In this document: positions 57,201 to 64,000 of the stretch, in pieces
Numbering within the stretch: position 1 is the first letter of the stretch
Layout of the letters: every line of letters begins with the position of its first letter
From: Bryum argenteum
Lineage: Eukaryota > Streptophyta > Bryopsida > Bryales > Bryaceae
Reading direction: 5' to 3'
DNA length: 64,000 nt
Assembly: GCA_037043015.1 (NCBI GenBank)
Contig: CM073325.1
Coordinates: 18,393,001 to 18,457,000, forward strand
The notes under the pieces: generated by a model
Told to the model about the DNA's origin: nothing
Database searches by the model: none
The model's input: the letters and a program-made list of their open reading frames with translations, nothing else
Translations under genes and position numbers: made by a program

Positions 57201-58396
57201 AGACGTTCAGATTGTCCTCGCAAGAGTCGTAGAAGCGCACCAGGTTGTGGTGTCCCGTCAAAGCCTTCAAAATCTTCACTTCCCGTCTCACGTCCTCGAT
57301 CGCAATCGCCGTCGTCATCTGCCACACCGAACTCAAAACTCCATCTCAAAAACCTCCCACCCTAACAGATCGAGCACTAACTTGCACGTACGAAATATGA
57401 TGCCACCCATTCAGAGCTCTCTGCGCCTACAGACCTTGTCACTTGCCATGAAGTGCACTAAATTGTCAACACCGCATTGCCGGCCTACACCTCGGGTACA
57501 GTTACTTACACTTCAAGTTTATTACCAGCCAACCTAGAACCAACCCACTCTGCTCAACCGAATGACTCACCGCTCTTCATTGCCCCACCACAAACTGATT
57601 CCAACTACTAGTAGCACAATCTTTCCTTAATCTACAGTCCCGTGCTATCCCTCCGAACCGGCATCTACCTGCAGTCTCCCTATACTATGCAATTCCCTAG
57701 TAGACCAACGACCGATCGCCTCGAATAGCGAAATTGCCTGAAATTTGGCGCTCCCAGAACCTCGGATCTACATTTTGGAAATCTCTCCACCTAAATGTTT
57801 CGAGCTTGCATGCCATTTCAACGAATACAAAATCTGATCGTTTCGACTTCCAAGATTACCTTTGCTTTCGAGATGATCTTCACAGCCACGGGCTGCCCCT
57901 TCTGGTCGCCCCTGCGAACTTTCGCATAGCAAGTGTGCCCGAAGTGCCCGCGTCCAACTTCATGTCCAAGCTCATACTTGGCAGTGAAGTTCTTCGGGTA
58001 ACCGAAATTCTTGTCGAGCGGCTTCTCATTCTCCACCGACTCCGGGATCGCGGTTCCTTCTTTCGGCACGGGCTTGGCGCCATGGCGTTTGACGAGGGAA
58101 GATTGGATGTGCTTGGCAGGCGAAGGGGGAGGGAACGGCCGTTTGAATAAACGCCGGGGAGTGGAGCTAGCGGCCGGAGAGCTTGCATAGTTAGGCAATG
58201 GACTGGCGGACGGATGGCGCGGCGAAGGCTGCGCGCTGCTCCCGAACGACGTCTTGCGCCTCAATGGCGAGGCACCTCCGCTGCCGAAGCTGCCCCGATG
58301 GCCTTGCGAAGCATGCTTGGGCGTCTGCTTGGAAGCTGCCACCACCTCGCGCTTGAAGGAATCATCTCCATCCACCTTGCCATAGCACTGGCCCAT
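54249..58396 (-). CDS. CDPK-related protein kinase (CRK)
   Basis: Ser/Thr kinase of the CRK group, membrane-anchored and usually calcium-independent. Eleven exons on the minus strand: 57860-58396, 57188-57318, 56785-56826, 56451-56559, 56136-56214, 55704-56000, 55439-55548, 55136-55243, 54867-54929, 54504-54671, 54249-54389. All junctions are GT-AG and in frame, 594 residues, the usual family length. MGQCYGK at the N-terminus is a myristoylation/palmitoylation signal, followed by a long Ser/Pro-rich variable region. Kinase motifs: [43 protein letters not shown] and [11 protein letters not shown]. The C-terminal regulatory part has degenerate EF-hands ([27 protein letters not shown]) and ends [13 protein letters not shown]. 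No defect seen. Confidence 0.93.
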
Positions 58397-59909
58397 GCTT
58401 GAATGCCACCACCTGCTCGATCACTAGAGCTCTCCCTACTACATCGTGCTGCTCAATCCACAGTTCACCATTGCGAGTCCCCGATACGGAATTCTGATGC
58501 TCCCGGGGAGGCCCATGGCCCGTGCAATAGAGTCCATGCTTGCTTCCTTGCCCGATCGGGGACCCGCGACGGGTGGCGATGGCGATCGCGAGCTTGATGC
58601 TCTCGCAGCAAGCTCCCAAAATCAAACTTGAACACCGTCCTCTAGGTTTTGAATTCTTCAGTCCCCCTTCATGTTATTCTTCATCCGTCCATTCCCTCAC
58701 TGTTCATCCATTTTCTTATTTTAGAATTGGGGAGACTTAAATCAGGCTGGATGATGAATAGTTTCACTAGTCCACTCGATTGGTGTTTGTCCTCTCATGC
58801 TCAGAAAGGAGGGTTGTGGCAGTATTTAGATTTATATGGAATGTCAAATGTATTTTTTTGTTGTGCCAAATCTTGTAAGGGACGCTTTACATGGGGAGAC
58901 AAGGTCAACAAATTTTCAATCCAATTCACTCACATTTTGAGCCCAATTGGCTCCATGGGTCACTTGGAGAATACAACAAATAAGAGAGATAGATAGAAAC
59001 TCCGGTCCCTTTCTAAGGGGCCGGCGTGAATGAAGTGTCCGTTCGTAATGCTAATATCCCGATAGCCACCGGACAAGGGGAAATTGGAACAATACTACTT
59101 CCCCCTCTCGAGGGTGGACACTATAACTACGCTGGTTTCTAGCCTAGTTACTAGTGCCTTGAGGATACTTGACATAGTATCCCCCCAAAGGACTTTGAGG
59201 TACCCATACAACAAGGTCCAAGGACCCCCCACAATAGTTGGGTGGACTATAGTGGTGAGCACCACGCCGGCATGGGGAATGGAACCTACGACCTCCTCAA
59301 TGGGGGCCATGAGCCCCAACCACCAAGCCAAGGCTTGTGGTGCCTTACAACAAATAATTAATAAAGTGTGGGCCAATTCCCTATGTGTAAAGCCCTTGGG
59401 GTCGGTTTCTAGAAGGAAAGACAAGGCCATGGGGCCAATTCGAATAATTAGCTACATTCCATGGTTCCCATTTGTTCACAACAAAGTACTTCAATGATAT
59501 AATCATTTTGTATCGAAATCAAGAAACGGCCTTTAGGCCATATATTGGCCTTCCATTCTTGTATCTTCCAACTTCTGGAGCGAGGACCGTGTCATAAATT
59601 GTCCCCTGCCCATTAATATAATTTCAGAAAATTGATCACCCATTATAATATAATCTCAAAAAATTGGCCTTGACTCCCCATATAAAACCACTTGAGCCAA
59701 TTTCAAGAACTGAACCAATCACAAGAGAGGATTGGCCATGAATTGGCCCCATCAATGGCTTGGCCCCTCGTTTAAAGCGGTCCTTAGACTCTTGTAACGA
59801 ATATGTGTTGGTAAGCTTTGGCAAATACATTCAAATCTATTTTTTCATGAATTATCTTGCAACAAATTATATAATGCCTATGTAGACATTTAACCTATCA
59901 AATTGAAAA
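58397..59909. other. Intergenic upstream of the CRK gene
   Basis: GC-rich next to the CRK start, then AT-rich. A plus frame at 59084-59497 and a minus frame on the same DNA are open but unrecognised. Around 59665-59770 several phrases (CTTGACTCCCCAT, AACCAATCACA, TTGGCCCCAT) recur near 63480-63555. No gene called. Confidence 0.4.
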
Positions 59910-61017
59910 ATGATTGATTTGGCTGATGTGGAAGAATTATTTGACGATAAAAACCATGATGAAGAAATAGACAAAAAAGCTACAAAGGGTACAATCCTTA
60001 ACTTCAACAATCTAGACAATCTTGCCAAGTTACAAAAAAGCAAACATTTTCATGATTTGATGAAAAAGATAGCCAAAGCAGAACCATATTGTACTTCTAA
60101 AGGAGAGGATGACCCAACATATGAACCACAATTTCATATAACACACTATGTATGGACATTGACAGTGAGATTCTTTTAATTCACAATTCCATTTGAGAAA
60201 AATGCCAAGCTAAGTTTCTTGAGTTGGAATCAGTGGTGTCGCATCATGTAGATTATTCACGTGTAGTAAAGCAAATAGGCAATGAGATGGATCTCACATG
60301 AGTTTCCTTGGAGCACGTCCTGCCATCTACCATGATTATGGCGGTGATTGCCATTGCTTGAACAACCCGAGGAAAACCTTTGTTGGAGGATATTCTAACA
60401 AAAAAATTTGATGCTTGTGACTAGGTCTTTGCTCTCGACGAAGCAAAAAAGAAGGTGTTGAAGTTTCTCGAAAGTAGGATGGAACGTACTGCATCGAATT
60501 TATCAAGTCTTGTTGGTAGTGCAATTGTTGCACAACTAATGGGGGTTGCGAGTGGTCTTGAAACTCTTAAATCCATGCCATCTTGCAATTTACAAAGGTT
60601 GATTGCAAAGAAAAAGAATCTTGTTGGATTCTCTAGTGCACCACAATCCACACGTGCAGGTTTTGTCTTTGAATCAAACCTTGTGCAAAGTTGTCCTTCA
60701 CTATTTCAAACAAGAGCTTGTAGACTAGTTGCTACAAAGTGTGCATTGGCTGCTCGAATTGATTATGAACGCAAAGGAGATCTTTGTACTACTGAAAATG
60801 GAAGAAGGTTTCTAGAGGAAATTCAAACCAAGACCAACAAATGGCAAGAGCATTATCCCCTTCCACAACCCGACCCTCTACTGGTTCCAAAACATGACCA
60901 AGGAAGAAACGAGGCGGACGCCGACAACCGAAAATGAACAAAAAATATGCCATGAGTGAAAGACAAAAACATGAGAATCGGATGAAGTTTGGTGTAGCTG
61001 AAGATACCTCCATGTAA
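59910..61017 (+). pseudogene. PRP31: Processed pseudogene of PRP31 splicing factor
   Basis: Intronless, decayed copy of PRP31, the U4/U6 snRNP protein that binds U4 snRNA through its Nop domain. The N-terminal part (LNFNNLDNLAKLQKSKHF) is followed by stop-ridden sequence still reading DYSRVVKQIGNEMDL and EDIL..., then an open segment 60455-60937 (KKVLKFLESRM, NLSSLVGSAIVAQLMG, ACRLVATKCALAARID, EKWQE-like NKWQEHYPLP). After a frameshift near 60900 the C-terminus continues in another frame (KRGGRR, KYAMSERQKHENRMKFG) to a TAA at 61015-61017. Exon-free continuity across the whole length indicates retrocopying. Central stops and the frameshift make it nonfunctional. Confidence 0.9.
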
Positions 61018-64000
61018 ATTCTCAATGTCAATATCTAAAACCATATTCATTTAAACATTCCTTTAGATAAATGCATACATAAATAACGCAAGTATATCTT
61101 ATTGATTATGCAATGACTCCTAGTGTTTGAGGGCACTTTGAACTTTAATATGGTGGCAATGTTTTGAAGCATGCGCACCTTGGCTTAGTCGGTTGCTGCT
61201 CACTTGATTCAAACTCCAATGAGCTTTGACCACCTTCTGTAGGAGTTCAAAGGAAGATGTTCGTTTAAGCATGCTCTGAATAAAGAATCATTATATTCGA
61301 TTGGTGTAATTTCTTGTTGTATGTAAATTTCACATGAGTTTATGTCAGAATGAGCTCACGAAAAAACTTGCACAATTGCAAAAGTATTGCACAATTGGTG
61401 TGTATCTTCTAAATGTTTGCTAAGAGCATCCCCATTAGCCGCACGAACAGCCCTCGCCAACAGTAATTGGCGGGCCCGCACTAAAACAGTACCCCAATGG
61501 TCGCGCCACCCCTCCCTCCACCTTTCCACGGCACTCTATTGCAGCCCTGCTCACGCCAAGTTTTCTCTGGTTGTAGGGAGACATTTTCCACACTCTATTG
61601 CGTAGTCAACGCCATGATGGCAGCTCTTGAGGCGGTGACATAATATTAATAATAATAATGATAAAATCACTTCAACAAGGGCAACCCTCAAACTTTTTCA
61701 GTAGAAGCTTCGAAGCTTTTAAGATTTTAAAAGCTTCAGTAAAAAAAATGTGCACAAACTTTGGATGTTACGATTTTGCAAATGATAAACATCCAACGAT
61801 TAACTTTTGGGTCTTTGACTACAAACAGTCATGCTTATTTACAAGATCTTACGGTTGGAAGTCTAGAAAGTGTTAGAAAATTTGGTTCACACTCCATAGG
61901 TAGAAAATTGCAGTTTTGAGGTTTAACGCTCCAAAAACACACAAGGAAATGTAGGGATTAATTTTGTCGGTTCAAAATTGTAACAATCAAACTTCTTGGA
62001 GAGTAATTAAGCCCACATTTGCCGGTGGGCTAAACATAAGTGAGAAGCCTCCAATTGAAATTGTTATAGTCTAATCTTTGAATCTTTTAGTTTTGTAACA
62101 AAATGTCAAAAGATGTAATTAGGGAACATAACTCCTTCAAGTTATATCATAAGGTAAGCTTAGTGAAGGTCAACTTTTAAATTCTAAGTCATGGTCCCTG
62201 AAAGGACCACAACTTTCAACTGCAGAGCATAGCATTGCATCACATGTATTGATGGTCTTATATAGAAATATGCTATATTTAAAAGTACATGAGTAACATA
62301 GTGATCATGGAAGTAGGTGATAAATATAGTGTATTTTAAATGATTTTGTTATTGAGTGTCTAACTATGCTAGGGACAAGCACCTTAATTTTTCTTTTAAT
62401 TCTACCACCTTTAATTTTTAGAATGTAGACTAACAATAACACTATATCCACGTCCGCTCCAAAATTTAGTTTAAAATTCTTCTTCTTCAAACATACTAGA
62501 ATCAATTATCAATGACAAATTTGATATAGTTAATCTTCAACATGTTAACATAAATTTGTAACAAGACCAAACAAGCTCTTCGAGGAGCATTAATTAGTTC
62601 CATTTTCTTTAGAGACTTGGACAAGAAACTCATACATGTTTATTTTTTTCAACATTTGCAAGAGAATACATTGTACTTGACACACTATTCACATTACCTA
62701 TAAAAAGTCCACCAAATGACATCAATCATGATGCAAAGAATAATGAACCCCTACAGAAAGACAAAACAAGAAATGTACTAATGATTATTGTTTTGTTTTA
62801 TTTTGGTTTTTTAAAAAGATTATTGATTTGAGGTCATGGCAAGTCCCTTTCCTCATCAGAAACTCACACTCACGTCAACTGTACTTCAATGGGTGTTAAA
62901 TGCTTTTCAATATTCCAAACAACAACTCCAAAACAATGGCATGTGTGTGTAAAAAAGATTATTAAATGAACCAAGTAATCAATTGATAGCGGTAACATAA
63001 CTTAATGAGGTTTTAATGGTAGAATTTAAGTCAACACTGAGCACCCCTTTGCCAACATTAAATTTTAATAGCAATTAAGCTTACCTGTTTGTTTTTTTTC
63101 CCCAACCACGTCCCCTAACAAGAGTCTGATTTGGCGTTGTTACCAATTCAATTGTTTACTTTATTTTTGTAGGGTCACTCAGAATATTTAAAAACACCTG
63201 CCATTTTTTTGCTTGAAGTATTTGTCAAGGCATTTGCCATGTGTCGTAATGAAATTCTTGGAAGTTTTTGTAGGAGTGAACAATGGGGTTTTGGTGTGTG
63301 CACGCAATGGGTATTGTGCACACTAAACTTTTATATTAGGTGACTAGGATGTTTAGGTAAATAAACCATGAAGAAGAGGTACTTAGGGACACTTTCCACG
63401 AGGGGGTTCGAGATGTACATGGGCCCAATGGAAAGCAAAAGTTGTCCCAACTTAATTGGTTCATTTTGTGAACTACAAGTAATGGACCAATCACATTGAG
63501 AGAAGTTTTGCTTTCCTTTGGCCCCATGCTCGGCTTGACTCCCCATGGAAAGCATCAAGGGTAAGTCGAACGGACACTGTATTTACGCCAATGCATAGGG
63601 ATTTGGCGCTGTTCTTCTTCTTATGATGGATATTTTCAGAAACATCAATAACTCCCATGGGTCTTATTCCTAATTAATTATAGAGTAACAAAGTTCTATA
63701 ATTACACTTGGATTTCTTTCCCACAAGCTTTGCACATCTTCCTCTTGTGGCCACTCACAAAGGAGCATGTTTCCTCATGTGAAACATTGGTTTGTGGAAA
63801 AGGAGAAGGGAACAAAGGATATTAGACCTCGAACTTGACATAGTCAAAATGAAGTAGCCCATTATTACACCCAACACGAGTGGGAGAAGAAGAAATAAAG
63901 CTCCCCCAATCACAAAAACACAAATAAATTAATGTAATCAGAACATTCTAGGCATTGATTGGGGCTCCTTTTCAATGGCGAGTGCAAGCAAACTCATAAG
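61018..64000. other. AT-rich intergenic DNA, no gene recognised
   Basis: Nearly 3 kb without a convincing coding region. Diverged dispersed-repeat copies lie at 61750-61940 (matching 25675-25790) and 63480-63555 (matching 24805-24880). A GC-richer patch at 61420-61620 begins AGAGCATCCCCATTAG, a phrase reminiscent of plant DNA-transposon ends, but no paired terminus was found. Confidence 0.45.

Noticed and set aside
61420..61620. hAT or Harbinger MITE starting AGAGCATCCCCATTAG
   Set aside because: No inverted partner terminus or target duplication could be found nearby.

Overview
Nuclear DNA of a land plant. The evidence is spliced GT-AG genes, plant-type Ty1/Copia and Ty3/Gypsy retrotransposons, a TIR-NB-LRR immune receptor, a calcium-dependent-protein-kinase-related kinase and a plant GH127-type arabinofuranosidase. 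A non-seed plant, probably a moss, is my best guess: the TIR domain carries a KWPMLEL motif where flowering-plant TNLs usually have W-C-L-x-E-L, and transposons sit densely among compact genes. That guess is inference only.

The left third (about 2.8-23.6 kb) is one nested transposon complex. A Copia element (2822-23582, minus strand, target duplication GATGT on both sides) was split twice. A degenerate Gypsy element with 1.6-kb LTRs (5469-17312) and a non-autonomous CACTA transposon (17755-20672, target duplication AGG) both sit in the linker between its integrase and reverse transcriptase. The complex landed in a low-copy tandem repeat, whose copies lie at about 0.9, 1.9 and 24.1 kb.

From 24 to 41 kb: a CACTA-type MITE, a diverged tandem duplication, and then a plus-strand TNL gene (28254-34005). 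Six exons join in frame into TIR, NB-ARC and LRR regions, followed by a large P-loop GTPase with a cysteine-rich tail. One in-frame TGA lies in the LRR part. Next is a decayed receptor-like kinase on the minus strand, cut in its transmembrane exon by a second, recent Copia element (36930-40605, identical LTRs, duplication GGAAC). This Copia has lost integrase and reverse transcriptase.

Both Copia elements carry, antisense between the pol end and the 3' LTR, the same kind of extra ORF: a hydrophobic segment followed by an F-box-like motif. This antisense ORF and the TNL-GTPase fusion are the two most unusual things in the window.

From 42 to 64 kb: a piggyBac-like MITE, a Copia relic, a 12-exon GH127 (DUF1680) gene with a C-terminal AbfB-like domain, a two-exon plastid-type methyltransferase, a Tc1/mariner-like fold-back element, an 11-exon CDPK-related kinase, an intronless PRP31 pseudogene and AT-rich intergenic DNA. 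The kinase, methyltransferase and GH127 genes look intact. The TNL looks intact apart from one stop codon. All other coding regions are broken or transposon-borne, except the single open gag-protease-RNase H frame of the second Copia.
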